Made by a program: the position numbers and the translations under genes. Below are positions 1 through 11,544 of a stretch of DNA of 64,000 nt, piece by piece. The first letter of the stretch is position 1; each line of letters opens with the position of its first letter. Below the pieces are notes generated by a model. The model was not told the DNA's origin and did no database searches. It was given only the letters and a program-made list of their open reading frames with translations. Location: positions 42,918,153 through 42,982,152 of the forward strand of contig NC_087071.1 in the NCBI RefSeq assembly GCF_963678635.1, given 5' to 3'. This DNA is from Symsagittifera roscoffensis (taxonomy: Eukaryota > Xenacoelomorpha > Acoela > Convolutidae).

Positions 1-40
1 AAAATATAAATTCAATAAAATATTTGATTTAAAAGACCAT

Positions 41-1800
41 TTGGATATTATACCACTATCAAAGAACGAAGTTCAAAAACATTTTTTACCTATCACGGAA
101 AAGTTAACACTTCAATCACTACAAAAATATCAAAATCATGTATCTGTTATAAAACAACTAAGATCTTGGCACAAATACAAAACAAAACCCTTTGAATTCG
201 ATATCACAAAATTAGGAAATAAAAATTTACTCTAATGTTTCTGCAAATTTAACAATAACAAATAAATGAAAACACTGACATTTTCAATTCCATTACTCAG
301 AAATGAAAGTTCTCTGTTTACCACTAAGTCTAATCATAATCGAATTTCATTTTTGACTTTGTTTTAATAAAAAAGTTATTAACAATCAGAGAAAATATAT
401 TCAAATTCCACTCAAAGTTTCTCTTTTCCATTTGCACAGATTTGGAAAAAAAACTTTGTTATGACTGTAACACATGCCAGTTAAAGAAACCCTCTCCTAA
501 AAAAAATAAATAGCAGAAAAACAGGACTTTAGAGGACAAAATTTGCATTTTAATCCTAGAATATCATTTGATACAAAAGTCCCATTAGCCCCCTCCTCAG
601 AAGGAAATTCATAGTGGTAATTTTAGATGCATTGTACCATTACGTAAAACTCAACCCTATACCCCATTTTAACGCTTATTATGCAAACACAACGCTTGAT
701 GAACACTGGATAGCAAGATTTGGTCTACCCAAAATCCATGTCACAGATAATGGAACAGAATTCATAAACAATGAAATAATTATCTCATGTCATCGTTATA
801 ATATCAAACAAAAAACTAGAACATCACATGCCCCATGGACAAATAACTAGTCGACGGCAAGAACTGCTCCCTACAAGAATACCTCCGATGTATAAAAAAC
901 GGAAACTACCAAAAATACACCTAATGGTCATCAAATTGAAAATTATTCTCTTCATCACATAACTCTCAGGTGAAAAAATTATTTGGACTATCATCATAAG
1001 AAATGGTTTTTATACCAAAAACCGTACAAGCCTACAGTTTTTACTGTAAATTTATCGTCAACCAACTAAAGATTCAATTTATTACAAGCTACCACTTCGC
1101 TCTCTCACATAATGAAAACCATTTTCAACAGTCACAAACTTTAAAACTAACGTCTGGAACCCACAAAAAATCGATTTTAAAAAGAGATAAAAAGCACAAT
1201 GAAAGTTATCAGAAAATTGCAAAGATTTTGATTTAAAGACAAAATTTTAAACCTCAAACAATTTCACGCTGTACACCTGCATCAAAACTCGATATTGGAA
1301 CGTTTGTTTCAATTTTTACAATATAGAAAAGAATCTCAGAAAAGCTAAATTCTATTCAAAAATGACCACATCAGGTTACCGGAAAACGTACAGACATTAC
1401 ATATAAACTAATAGAACACAAAAAACAGTACAGCATAGAAACAGTGTTTTAACATACTATCCGAAACAATGAGCTCTTCGCGAACTATCACATTTTATAT
1501 TCCAATACAGGATCACACATTGTTGCTGAAACAAAAGAAACCCATAATCGAAAAATGTCAACAAATTTTAATCCTTTACCACAATCACGCGAGAAAATTC
1601 CATATAATTTATCACAAAAATCTCCAAAAGCAATAGTTCGAAAACAAAGATTCTATCAAAAACTACAGGAAAATTTATAATACCCGAAACAAAAGAAACA
1701 TCACAACAACGCCAATCAACTCGTCTTAGAAATCAATCAAAAAAAGATCGCAAAATTTGCATCCCACAATCTAAAATCTTGAAAAAAGCAACCCTCTGAA
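41..1800 (+). pseudogene. Retroelement integrase and pol C-terminus, decayed
   Basis: Codons 41-235 correspond to the linker before integrase (compare LDIIPLSK with LDTIPLSK of the large element). Codons 614-850 carry the integrase core, including the segment VTDNGTEFINNEI with the second catalytic Asp, and the SHAPWT segment that precedes the catalytic Glu. The Glu region follows immediately at 850-900 but is disrupted. Further pieces at 1003-1200 and 1260-1800 match the region after integrase, ending in IPQSKILKK at about 1770-1790, the same C-terminal motif seen near 27620 on the minus strand. Many stops and frameshifts make it nonfunctional. The shared C-terminal motif shows that the large element's pol frame really extends to about 27597. 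Confidence 0.85.
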
Positions 1801-2389
1801 TAGTTATTGAATCGACATTGAAATGTCTTCAATTAGATCATTTTATTTTCATCTAAAATAAAAACTCGTAACACATATGTCCATTTTTTGCTTTTCAGAA
1901 ATCATTTATTTCAAAATTAATCAAGCAAATCATTTGATATCATCTTACTTTTCATTTAAACACCCTCGCTATTATTAGCCGACATGACTCCAACTTGAAG
2001 AAAACCTATAAACCTAACTCAAAAACTTCCAGATCAAAAGTAAGCACTACACTCATGATTGACTACTTAAATGAAGATCCTATAAAAGATACAACCTTCT
2101 TCTATCAATCAATACGAAAAATTAACAAATTTGTCTTGAATTTATACCGCTAGGAAAACACTAAACTGGCCTAAAGAAAAAAAATGCAACCTGATTACTA
2201 AGCCTAAAAAAATTCTACCTCCCAAAACTTCCACAAACAAAAACAAGAATCAGAAAGTTATTATCTAAAGAATCAGAATTTTTTCACCAAAAAATCTTCA
2301 TACCAAATCCACTTGTCAAAAAGCGAAAAACAATCCGACCCCTCTCGATTTAAACTCCGGAAAAATCAAAAACTAATTGGATAAAGCAA

Positions 2390-2815
2390 ATGACTGTTCA
2401 ACGCTTTTTTCAGACTCAGTTAAACAAAAATCTTAAATTTCCGTTTTCGAAATTTCTTACAATCTTTTCTATAATTTTTCAACTCATAACCGATTTTTTA
2501 GATTTCCTAATTCTCAATTTTCAAATTTTTAGAACCCAGTTTATAATCTTCTATTCCCTCATCCAAGCGTATTTTTTTCTCTCCGAAACTATTGACCATC
2601 TAATTATGTACGTAACGAAATAAATTTCATAAATGATATCATTTTTTTAAGGAGGAAAGGCATTTGTTTTTGTGATTTTTCTTTTGTTGACAGCTTCCCT
2701 AACTTTGAAATTTTATGGTTTTAAATGTATCAAGAAAGCAATAATAGCTTTTGTACTAGAAAAAGTTTTGATCATCATTTTTGCTGAAGAATAATTTCAA
2801 AAACAAAAGATTCGA
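2390..2815 (+). pseudogene. Hydrophobic small ORFs between pol and the accessory ORF, decayed
   Basis: An open frame at 2390-2623 encodes a 77-residue, strongly hydrophobic Phe/Ile/Leu-rich peptide. It is placed like the 81-aa hydrophobic ORF at 26760-27005 of the large element. Just downstream, about 2630-2815, the translated segment CIKKAIIAF followed by a hydrophobic stretch and an acidic pair is clearly homologous to CIKKAIITF of the ORF at 26588-26779, and the ATG context is similar. Conservation of this little membrane segment between two divergent copies suggests it is a real gene of the family. In this copy a stop follows the acidic pair. Function is unknown. Confidence 0.6.
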
Positions 2816-2979
2816 AAAAAAGTAGAGAATTGTATATTCAGATATATTCAAAATATAATCCAAATCTAATCCAAACCCTATTAAGGGTTGCCCTCCAAAC
2901 AAGCCACCCTATGACCCCAAACAACACAATGTTTAGTCAAACAAATCAACCCAATCAACTACTCGTATATCATATGTAG

Positions 2980-3909
2980 AGAACCCCTACACCTTCGAAG
3001 AAGGACACTCGTAATTGTCAGAGCCACTGAAACCAGCCATCCGTCACGTACCCCTCATCGAACCACAATACGAACCAACATATTTTACTTACCCCTCAGT
3101 AAAACAAGAACTTAACTTAACATTTGAGCCAAAGTCGATATCTGACAACTACAATAGACAGAAAAATTATTCACCCCAGACACAAAAGAGATCTAACAAC
3201 ACCAAAAGTTCAATTTGATATCCCCTCATCACCATCATCAACCCCTCTATATTTTTCTCATAGAACAATTCAAAGTACCCCTCACCACTCCAATTCACTT
3301 CTCAACAAATTACGTCAAATTTTCCATCAGGTTCTTGGGTTAAGCACCGACTTCTAAACAAATTCGTGAAAATCCCTTACATCACCCACTCCGTCATAAA
3401 GAAATGGATCACCCACAAGCTTTCTCAAGGCGAACCAGAGTTTTTAAGCGATCCAAAAGATTTTTCTTCGGATACCTCCTTATCACTAACAAATCATTGT
3501 CCCTTCCAATTAGACAACAGATAACGTGAACTACAATGGAGAAGCAAATCATTATCCCTTCCAATTAGACGACCGATACCGTGAACTACAAGGCAGAAGC
3601 AAGACTTTACACCGAGTCTGGAACTCTTTTGTAGCCCGCCGCCCACTTTTTTGCCAACACCTCGATAGTAGTCAACTCCATAATTGGGCACTAAACAGTT
3701 TGCAATATAAACACGATATTCAAAAAGACATCCGAGAACAGTATATTCAGATTCTTTTACAGCGAAACTTAACTCTCAAAATTGAAAAAACCGTGAAACT
3801 CAATAATTTAGTACATCATTCATTATCGTTGTCGCCACCAGATATGAGCGGTCAATCGTTACAGCCTCCATTTCTCACTTCAGAACGCATACATAAATAC
3901 GACAGATAG
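2980..3909 (+). pseudogene. Accessory ORF homologue (between hydrophobic ORF and env), decayed
   Basis: Broken frames at 2980-3360 and 3480-3909 match the Met-less ORF at 25445-26587 of the large element. The N-terminal part is Pro/Ser/Thr-rich and poorly conserved. The C-terminal part of about 100 residues is well conserved, with shared blocks such as RLHNWALN versus QLHNWALN, an IQIL block, TVKLNN, and a terminal KYDR. The conserved C-terminal block suggests a folded domain, though I do not recognise the family. At about 3484-3600 a short direct duplication is visible: the block around CCCTTCCAATTAGAC occurs twice, about 60 bp apart. Confidence 0.75.
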
Positions 3910-3939
3910 ACAAATAAACACCATAGAAAACACTACAAT

Positions 3940-6130
3940 AATATGCAATTAAGCAGGTCGAACAATGTGATTCTGAACAACAAGATATTGAATCAATAAC
4001 TGTTAGTCGCTACACTTCAGCCCAAGCCACAACTCTAACAGGTTATAATATTACAGGAAAAACCTCTGAAAAGAAATTACATTTTTGGGAAGTTTCAAAA
4101 GGAAACAAGAATAGAATTATTCAAGAATTTTTCTACCAAATTAATCTAGATTAACTACCACATCTTGACCCTGAAGATTCCTAATATGACGTCAAGTATT
4201 TAAAAAAGTTTACTAATAAAGACGAAAAGCGTAAACTATCAAATTTTTCAAGACTCTGCAAATCAAGCACAACTCCAACACCGCCAATATCATTTCCAAC
4301 AAGACGATAAATTTTCTTATCATCCTGCACACGGACGTTTAATCTATGATAAACATGATAAAAAATGGATGCCTCACATTGGAATTAAAAACCCATCAAT
4401 CTGTAAAATAGACACCACAAATTCAGGCTACCAAGAAAAAATATTCTTCGATCATTAAAAATCAACTAGAAAAAGTACAACTACCACGAGATTTACAAGA
4501 TGATTTTATACCTTATCCAGGAAATTTCTCACCTTGTAGATACGATCAAGGATATTGCGATCCCACTACAAGAACGCAGACAACCATAATTTGGTTCCAT
4601 GAAGACACGTGTATCACATTTCAAGTCGCTAAAATTCACGCAAGAGTTTCATGCAAAAAAATTCAAAGAGTCCATACCCTTTGATAAAATAAACCCTGAG
4701 CGAACAGGGTCAAACCCAAAACAATATAGGAACATACTGTTTGGAAAATAAATTAACAGAATTTCAAATTTACTCTGTAACTGATGTAGCATGCAAATAC
4801 CCCAAACCACTTTTTCAAACCAATTTATCAGAAATTCTTATCGATTATAAAAAACGTTTCTACTTCAAAACAGGAAAACTAATTCTTGACATGGCAGAGC
4901 CGACGATTAAACTTACATCTCGTTAACATTTTACAAAAATAATTGAAACATTGAAAGAAAAGCTCTTTCCCAAAATGAGGATATTACCAGGTAAAAAAAA
5001 CTATCCCTACATGAATAATACATACTTTGGCGCAATTCACTATCACATTCACTTCAACATGAAGCTAGACTACATAATAAGCAGATTTTATCAAGAAATG
5101 AAACTTTCCGAAATAGAAACACTACATCATTTTTTTCACTTGAAACGAACACAATTTTGCAATCTCTTGCAGTAGCAGTACTCAAAATAGCTTTTGCAGG
5201 ATACCTCTTATCAAGCAACCACTCTAATTTCATTAATTACGAAAAAAAACATTATTCCACTTGCACCACTTACACTTGCACCACTTAATGTATTTGAAGA
5301 CAAAGGTGCTATCAACGCATGCATAAATTTTATAAAATTGAAGTACATCTTGTAGACAACTCATCACGCCGCACATATTTATGAGATTTAGTTGTCCCAT
5401 GTGGATCTGAATATATCCATTATTTAGTACAGCTTTACACAAAAGAAGATAAATATTATTTTCTAACTCCATACCTTCAAAGAAATTCTCACCTGAGAGC
5501 ATATGCGCAGTCGCTTTCAACCCAAGTATAGATTCACAATCAATAGGCATATACTTCAAATCTGATTTACAACATCACATTCGAATACAACAATTTCAAA
5601 AACTTTTCACTAAAATGGATACAACCAAAAAACAATCCATTGACCAGAACATCCGCAAACTAGCTGAAACAGCAAGTTTTTCAGACCTCTACCGACAAGG
5701 TTACGGTGGAAGTTTAAAATATATATCCTTAAAAGACAATATATACCTAAATGGAGAAAAATATCGCCCACAAAGTATCTCAACACACAATATTTTTAGT
5801 TTACTAATTATCGAAATCGAATGGATCTAGGATGGCCCTACTATATTTTAGAGAGATTGACTATCTTATATGCAATGTTTAATATTATCGGATTTCTCTT
5901 CTCATTATTAAAAAGAAGTTAGAACACATGCGCAATACATACACAAGTCAAATGATAAGCTAGCGTAGCACGATTTTTTTAAAGGAGTTTTTGGAGTTTT
6001 TTCACGTTAATCAACAAAATTCTTCTTTGTGCTTAAACTACCGATTTATCTACAAAACCAAACACATACAATACTCCACAAGCCAATATATATAGTACGA
6101 CTTTGAGCAATTTACAAAACAAACATCCTT
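3940..6130 (+). pseudogene. Envelope-like glycoprotein gene, decayed
   Basis: Translated fragments follow the env of the large element from its N-terminal Cys-containing region (about 3950-4150) through the central region (4316-5170) to the C-terminal membrane-spanning part (5615-6050) and the HPLSL tail near 6130. Frames are repeatedly interrupted. The fragment near 4316-4400 runs straight through the place where the large element's env is split (24870-24890), which shows that env was one continuous frame in the ancestor. It is an endogenous remnant with no intact product. Confidence 0.8.
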
Positions 6131-6662
6131 TATCACTAATCTCACAAAGTTGTTGAAGTACACTTTCGACCGCCGAATGGATAATAAATACTAGTTATTT
6201 GCAACGTAGCCCTATATCTCATATAGCACTGCAACAACCCACTATCGACGCTACATAAGAAGAACCGCATACCTTGAATTTTCGTTCTCAAAAAAATCAT
6301 CATTTTAGCCCACGATGAGCTGCCAAGTTGGATCCCACAACCGTTCCCTTTCTTTTCCATCTAATCTCCTTAGCCACAATTCTCTCATTGCAATTTCATA
6401 CCTCACCTCTTCCCCCTCTCCAGTTTCTCTTTTAACCACGCATGGACTCACCACGCACCAGTTTCTCACCACGCATGGACTCTGATGACTCAAATCAAAC
6501 AGTATTTAATACAATTTCTAATTTTAATTACTCAGATTTGAAACACCCGATGAACTCCTAGACTCCGAACCCAGTGCACTTCCTCGCGCACTGACGCTAC
6601 CCCTATTCTTTCCCTTCTCTCAAGTAATGCACCTGATGTACCCAGCCCCATCACAAATGACC
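6131..6662. other. Noncoding stretch with a short direct repeat
   Basis: No convincing gene. The block ACCACGCATGGACTC occurs twice between about 6436 and 6483, with a CAGTTTCTC element beside each copy. Open frames running into the following N-run are artefacts. Confidence 0.5.
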
Positions 6663-6862
6663 NNNNNNNNNNNNNNNNNNNNNNNNNNNNNNNNNNNNNN
6701 NNNNNNNNNNNNNNNNNNNNNNNNNNNNNNNNNNNNNNNNNNNNNNNNNNNNNNNNNNNNNNNNNNNNNNNNNNNNNNNNNNNNNNNNNNNNNNNNNNNN
6801 NNNNNNNNNNNNNNNNNNNNNNNNNNNNNNNNNNNNNNNNNNNNNNNNNNNNNNNNNNNNNN
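6663..6862. other. Assembly gap (200 N)
   Basis: Exactly 200 consecutive N bases, the usual placeholder length for a scaffold gap of unknown size. Distances across this point are unreliable, and apparent ORFs that cross it have no meaning. Confidence 0.99.
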
Positions 6863-7114
6863 CATGATTCGAAACAGAAGGGAAGTAAGCAGATACAGAG
6901 TAGGCATCCGATTCCAGTGAGAAAGATGAGACAGCATAGAAGCAACGTACAGCAACCTAAATCATTCGACAGGTCATTTACAAAGAAACGGGGTGAAGAA
7001 CTAAACCCGTACCGAACTTTTCTCACAATTTCACGTCTGATCATACAATTGTCAGACACTAGCTGTTTTCCAGCTCTGTGCATATTTGTTTCACGTGTGA
7101 TCACTTCTGCCGTT

Positions 7115-7270
7115 TGAAGACTATACCTGAGCCAGACATGACTATACCTGAACAGACATGAGTATACCTAGTCAGAAATTACTATACCTAGTTAGACTTG
7201 AATATACTTGGTCAGAAATTACCATACCTGAGTCAGACCTGACTATATCTGCTCCAGGTCTGATCATGTA
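7115..7270 (-). repeat. Degenerate short-repeat array, left of U2
   Basis: About seven imperfect copies of a roughly 20-bp motif containing CTATACCTGAGTCAGACATGA. On the minus strand it reads CAGGTATAGTCATGTCTG, so it matches the array at 7690-7985 in opposite orientation. The two arrays flank the U2-like sequence. Confidence 0.7.
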
Positions 7271-7528
7271 AAAAAGACATAACGCCATCTAACGGCAGAA
7301 ACGCAGATGGTTATGATGTGGTCCACTGCAGTTTTACGATAGAATTACAAGCCGGCAGGGTGTTTTGATAAGGCAAAAAATCATAATTACTGCCTATTTT
7401 TGTTTATTCACTTTGATCTGGAGCGATCAAGCTTCCAATCAAGTCGGATAGCTTAAAAGTTTTATGGTCCGAGCTGTTGTTTCTTTGTTGTGTCTGAGGC
7501 ATGTAGAAAAAAATCATTTGGCTCCTTT
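7271..7528. other. Upstream region of the U2-like gene
   Basis: Noncoding. An snRNA proximal sequence element would be expected about 50-70 bases before position 7529. The stretch around 7440-7480 is the candidate interval, but I cannot recognise a lineage-specific motif in it. Confidence 0.3.
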
Positions 7529-7680
7529 ATCGCTCCTCGGCCTTTTGGCTAAGATCATGTGTAGTATCTGTTCTTATCAGCTTAATATCTGGCATGCTGG
7601 GCATTGCTTGGCACCAATATTAAACTGATTTTTGCTTCTCGAGTTTACACCGAAGCTTGCTTCAGTTGACTCACGGATTT
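7529..7680 (+). ncRNA. U2 spliceosomal snRNA (or recent U2 pseudogene)
   Basis: The 5' part matches the near-universal U2 core: ATCGCTCCTCGGCCTTTTGG, then AAGATCATGTGTAGTATCTG and TTCTTATCAGCTTAATATCT. It includes the branch-point-pairing GTAGTA and the stem IIa region. Few differences from the canonical metazoan core are visible. A downstream hairpin at the stem IIb position (TGCTGGGC, loop ATT, GCTTGGCA) pairs over eight positions using Watson-Crick and G-U pairs, although its sequence is unlike other U2s. An Sm-like site ATTTTTG follows at about 7630, then a GAAGC/GCTTC hairpin. The usual 3' stem-loop IV is not recognisable, so the 3' end is uncertain and truncation is possible. U2 acts in branch-site recognition during splicing. 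Confidence 0.85.
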
Positions 7681-7689
7681 TTCCAATCT

Positions 7690-7985
7690 CGAACTACCAT
7701 CATGATATGTCTGCTTCAGGTCTGTTTCTGATCATGTAGTTTCAGGCATGAGTATGTCTGATCCAGGTATAATTATGTAAAGTCAGGTACAAACATGTCT
7801 GCTTCAGATCTGATCCTGTAACTTCAGGCATGGTCGTGGTCATGTCTTGTCCAGGTATGATCATGTAATGTCTGGTCCAGGTTTACTTAAAGTTTGATCG
7901 TATCTGACTGAATATCTGTTTTTCTTCATAACTATCATGTCTGGTACATGTCTATTTCAGACATGTACAGGGAAAAAAGAGACAT
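7690..7985 (+). repeat. Degenerate short-repeat array, right of U2
   Basis: Imperfect copies of a unit like ATGTCTGNTCCAGGTATGATC, interspersed with CATGTAA. It has the same family motif as 7115-7270 but opposite orientation. Together the arrays form a large imperfect inverted repeat around the U2-like gene. Confidence 0.7.
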
Positions 7986-8300
7986 GCCAGAGGACTGATA
8001 CAGATATGGATTTAGTATGTTTTTTTTTGATGTCCCGATTTGAATTTAACAACAAATTTCAGTACGGGAAAAGCCAAAGATTTGAACTCTTAAATGAACT
8101 CTAAATTCCAAATTTTCCGTTGTTGGTCATTGAAATTTGCTCATGTCTCGATTTTGTAAGGTGGCTGAAGCAGTTTAACTTTGTTCACAAATCCATTTAT
8201 TCAAATATCTAACCAGCTAAAAACAAAATACAAAATCAAAAAAGTTAACGTAGATTAGCACAATTTGTAATAATATAACTAATTCAAAGCAAAACTTTTT

Positions 8301-8376
8301 GGCGCGTCCGTTGAAAAATAAACTTGACGCGTCCGTTGATAGTGCGAATTTCTTAGCGCGTCCGTTGATAGTGCGT
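8301..8376. repeat. Three copies of a GCGCGTCCGTTGATAGTGCG motif
   Basis: The block GCGCGTCCGTTGA (second copy GACGCGTCCGTTGA) occurs three times, starting near 8302, 8325 and 8355, spaced 23-30 bp. The second and third copies extend through TAGTGCG. It is CpG-rich and stands out against very AT-rich surroundings. Confidence 0.6.
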
Positions 8377-10290
8377 ACTATAGCTATTCTAGATTGTTTA
8401 TGCTCTGAAACATAACGGTTCTAGGTTATTGCTGTTGTACATCATAAATAGTCTGGACCATAGCTAAATCAATCCATTTTTAGTCCTGACCATAAGTACC
8501 CGGGTTGAGATCCAAGCAAAACAAATGCCGATCAAACAATTTCATCTATAGAGTCTATGGAAAAATGCATTTTCATAGAAAAATCACCGAAACCAATCTT
8601 TTAATAGTTTGAAATTAAAACAGACAAAAAGCATTAAACTATTTAAGCATTTTTTTTTTCCACAAGAAGGCTAAACATAAAATTTCATGAAAAAGTTAAA
8701 TGATATTCATCCCCCCTCCCATAAAAAAAACAAATTTGACGTAAGCTCTGCAAAAATATTTTTATTGCCAACTGGCTTCAGAGCTCAAATTTAATTTCAC
8801 CGAGTTTGATATTTTGTGTTCTAAACGTAGCGCAGGTTGAGTTTTTCACTCAACACTCACACGCAAACAAATTTTTATAGAATTTTTTTTTCTGTTTTTG
8901 TATGTTAAGATTTTGTTTTCAGGTTTTGTTTTCGATTTTTTTAATGTTTTCATATGCTAAAATATAGCTGAATTCATTATAAAAACCAGGCTTTTTTCCT
9001 CAATCACCGAATTTTTTTGGCATATAATATTGTGTGAAAAATTGCTTTATGTGGCGAACTCATCAAATGCAATTTATCTACTTGGTAAGAGCTGCATATA
9101 CACTGGATTTTCTGTAGAATCCTTGGTTATTGCTTTTTTGATAAAAACGCAAAATTTTGAAACAAAAATTTTTTGTATCCTTTTTTATGGACAAAACGCT
9201 CGTCATATACTTTAACGGTAAAATTAAATTGCTTCAACTATTTTCATACAGTTTTTATTATAAACAGATGGCAAAAAGCTTTTTATTTTGTTCCAGAATA
9301 AAGCAAAATTGCTAATTATAAATCTTAATGAAAAAAAGAATGTTTATTTTAATATTTTCATACAATTAATTCAGTCCATGAAATTGTATGAAACATTATG
9401 ATATTTTCAGTTAGTGGAATGGTGTATTAAGTATTTTTTTGTCAACTCGGGTATGTTTTTTGCTAAAACAATGTATGAAACTATATTATTTCTACGCCAT
9501 TGCTGACATACGTTGTGGACCATACCTTATATAGACAATACCTGATTTTGGCCACAGCTTTTCAGGACCATAGCGGCTCTAGACCATAGGTAGTCTAGAT
9601 AGTTGATCTATGTCATAGCGGTTCTAGGTTAGACGGGCATGCGTACCTGGTACCGCGTAGACTTCCGTTGTGATGGGGACTCGACATGCTGGACATGTTG
9701 TGGTCTGCGGTAATTTTCCCAGTTCTCCGTTAGTTACTACAACTATTGGTCTCCTAGAAAAAGTTCGATTAACAGCAAGCTATTTTTTGCATAAAATTGC
9801 CATTGAAACATTGTTCGTACAGCAAAATTTGAGCTCCAAAAAATTGAGGTTTTCCAAGAGTTGTGTTGCATTGACACCAATTCTGCTCAGATAAAAGTTA
9901 CTTACAATTTCACCACAAATTATGCTGAAATTGTTTTGGACTGCTCAGTGCCTTTGCAAGTCAGAGTTTTTAATTCTAACAAAAACGTAAACATGGCTCA
10001 ATTAATTTGTCTTCTCAAAAAGCTAATCAGTAAAAAGGAATTGCTGATTTTAAATACTGCCTGCAATTTTTAATTTTGACCATTTTGAGGCAACAATTAT
10101 TCTTCAGTTTTGGTAAGATTTTTTGTTTTGTTGGTTGTAATAAAAAACAAAAATACCAAAATTCGGCAGAAAAAAATTAAATTGAGCAACAAGTAACCAA
10201 CGTTTAACCTAGTTTAAAATGTAGAAAAGACTTTATGTGTGTTGAAATTTGCATCTCATTAAAGTGGAAAAAAATTGATGATAATTTATT
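8377..10290. other. AT-rich intergenic region with scattered CCATAGCGGTTCTAG-like repeats
   Basis: No supported gene. Related short blocks (ACCATAGC, CATAACGGTTCTAGGTTA, CATAGCGGCTCTAG, CATAGCGGTTCTAGGTTA) cluster at 8380-8500 and again at 9520-9640, so this motif family brackets about 1 kb of plain sequence. The open frames at 9030-9215, 9670-9894 and 9861-10073 are short, lack recognisable domains, and are not supported. Confidence 0.45.
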
Positions 10291-10441
10291 TTCATTGTCA
10301 GTGTCCACAAAAGTGAAAACAAAAATCGATTATGATGGATGAAAAAAGAATTTTGTTGCCCGAAAAATAGTAATATTATATAATCCGTTTTTGTTTGATT
10401 ATAATATATTTTTTCTCACTTTTAAGGACACTGACAAGGAA
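10291..10441. repeat. Inverted-repeat element (possible MITE)
   Basis: The left arm from 10291 contains TTGTCAGTGTCC then AAAAGTGAAAA. The reverse complement of 10411-10441 contains TTGTCAGTGTCC then AAAAGTGAGAA. The arms match over about 28 bases with few mismatches and enclose roughly 100 bp. A sequence sharing GTCAGTGTC, AATCGATTAT and TATATAATCC lies at 40800-40975, so a small family is plausible. No target duplication is clear. Confidence 0.5.
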
Positions 10442-10638
10442 GCTCAATTATAACCAACTTGTATTTATGGAACTCCAATTCGGGTAGCTTCAATCGCATT
10501 TGCTCAAGACGGTGAATGAACTAACAACTCATCGCTCTCTAAGAATATCAATCACGCTTTTGACCTTCAATGAGAAACAATCGGTTCTAAACTGCTCTTT
10601 TTGCTTGCCACGAATTTAAAACATCGCAAACTTATTCA

Positions 10639-11544
10639 ATGGCGAATCTCAATACTTCATTCGATGAAATAAAAGATACAGTAAATATTGATCCTAAATT
10701 GAAAGGCCTATTACAAGGGCTAATTGAGAATGTAAAAAGTAAGAATGATATCATTGTTGAATTGCAAAATCGGGTGCATTTTCTAGAGAATAAAGTTAAT
10801 GAAATGGAAAGATATAGCTCAAAAGATTGGGTTATTTTATAAAATTTACCTTTACGATACGGAAATTTTACCCAAGAGGTCCTGACCTTTTTTAACAAAG
10901 TTATGGGCGTGGAGGTGAACAGCTACGACCTGAAGGCATGCCATCCCCTCGGCCCTGTGAGTCAAAACCAAAAATGTGTGGTTATAGTGAAATTTGTCTA
11001 CTTTGATATAAAAAACAGAATTTATGGCAGGAAAAAGTTATTGAAAGATTTTTTGCACCCTGTAAATAAGCAACCAGTGTATATAACAGAGAGACATACT
11101 CAGCGCGATTCGGAGCTTCATGATTATTCTCGGGGTTTGGGAATTTACACAGTTACAAATAATTGTGCTCCTCAAGTTTTCGTTTCGAAAGCAGATGGTG
11201 GATTTCAAAGGCACAACTTAATTGATATTAAGGATGCTGATCAAATTTTCAAAAACAAGAATCCAATGATGGCAAGACAGGCAAAAAATGCTAGAAAACA
11301 AAATCCTCGTGTGATACAAAATATACAAAACAACTTTTCTCGCCCTCCCATTGTTTCAGTGAGGAAACGTGACAGAGAAATAACCCCAAATAATGAGGAA
11401 AGGAATCATCTGATTGATGAATTGTACAGTAGGGTATCGGGTCCCGTCAAATTGGTGCAATTTGTGGAATCACTTCAAAGAGATTCTCCACAATCAAAAT
11501 TCGTCAACAACGGAAATAATAATCATGAAAACGATTCTGATTAG
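10639..11544 (+). pseudogene. LINE ORF1 protein, one premature stop
   Basis: A frame of 302 codons from ATG 10639 to TAG 11542-11544 is interrupted by a single TAA at 10840-10842. The first 60 residues contain a heptad-like helix (LQNRVHFLENKVNEMERYSS), as in LINE ORF1 coiled coils. After the stop come NLPLRYGNFTQEV, an RRM-like region with CVVIVKF, then YITERHTQRD, typical of CR1/L1-type ORF1 C-terminal domains. The C-terminal 80 residues are basic and low in complexity. Such proteins coat the element RNA and chaperone nucleic acid. ORF1 ends where the second frame becomes open; the best ATG of ORF2 lies at 11625. Confidence 0.8.

Larger units (their letters stand above)
1..6130 (+). mobile_element. 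Decayed + strand copy of an env-bearing LTR retroelement (3' part)
   Basis: Translated pieces match, in the same order, the minus-strand element at 19040-37788: integrase and pol C-terminus (41-1800), hydrophobic ORF (2630-2815), accessory ORF (2980-3909) and env (3940-6130). Every piece is broken by several stops and shifts, so this is an old, dead copy. Its 5' part lies outside the window. Similarity ends near 6130, inside the env C-terminal tail, and I found no LTR there, so the 3' end seems truncated. It is divergent from the large element and lies in opposite orientation. Its value is comparative: it shows which ORFs of the family are conserved. Confidence 0.85.

Noticed and set aside
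6532-7117. ORFs of 97-190 codons across 6532-7117
   Set aside because: They cross the 200-N gap, where translation gives only unknown residues, so their openness is an artefact.
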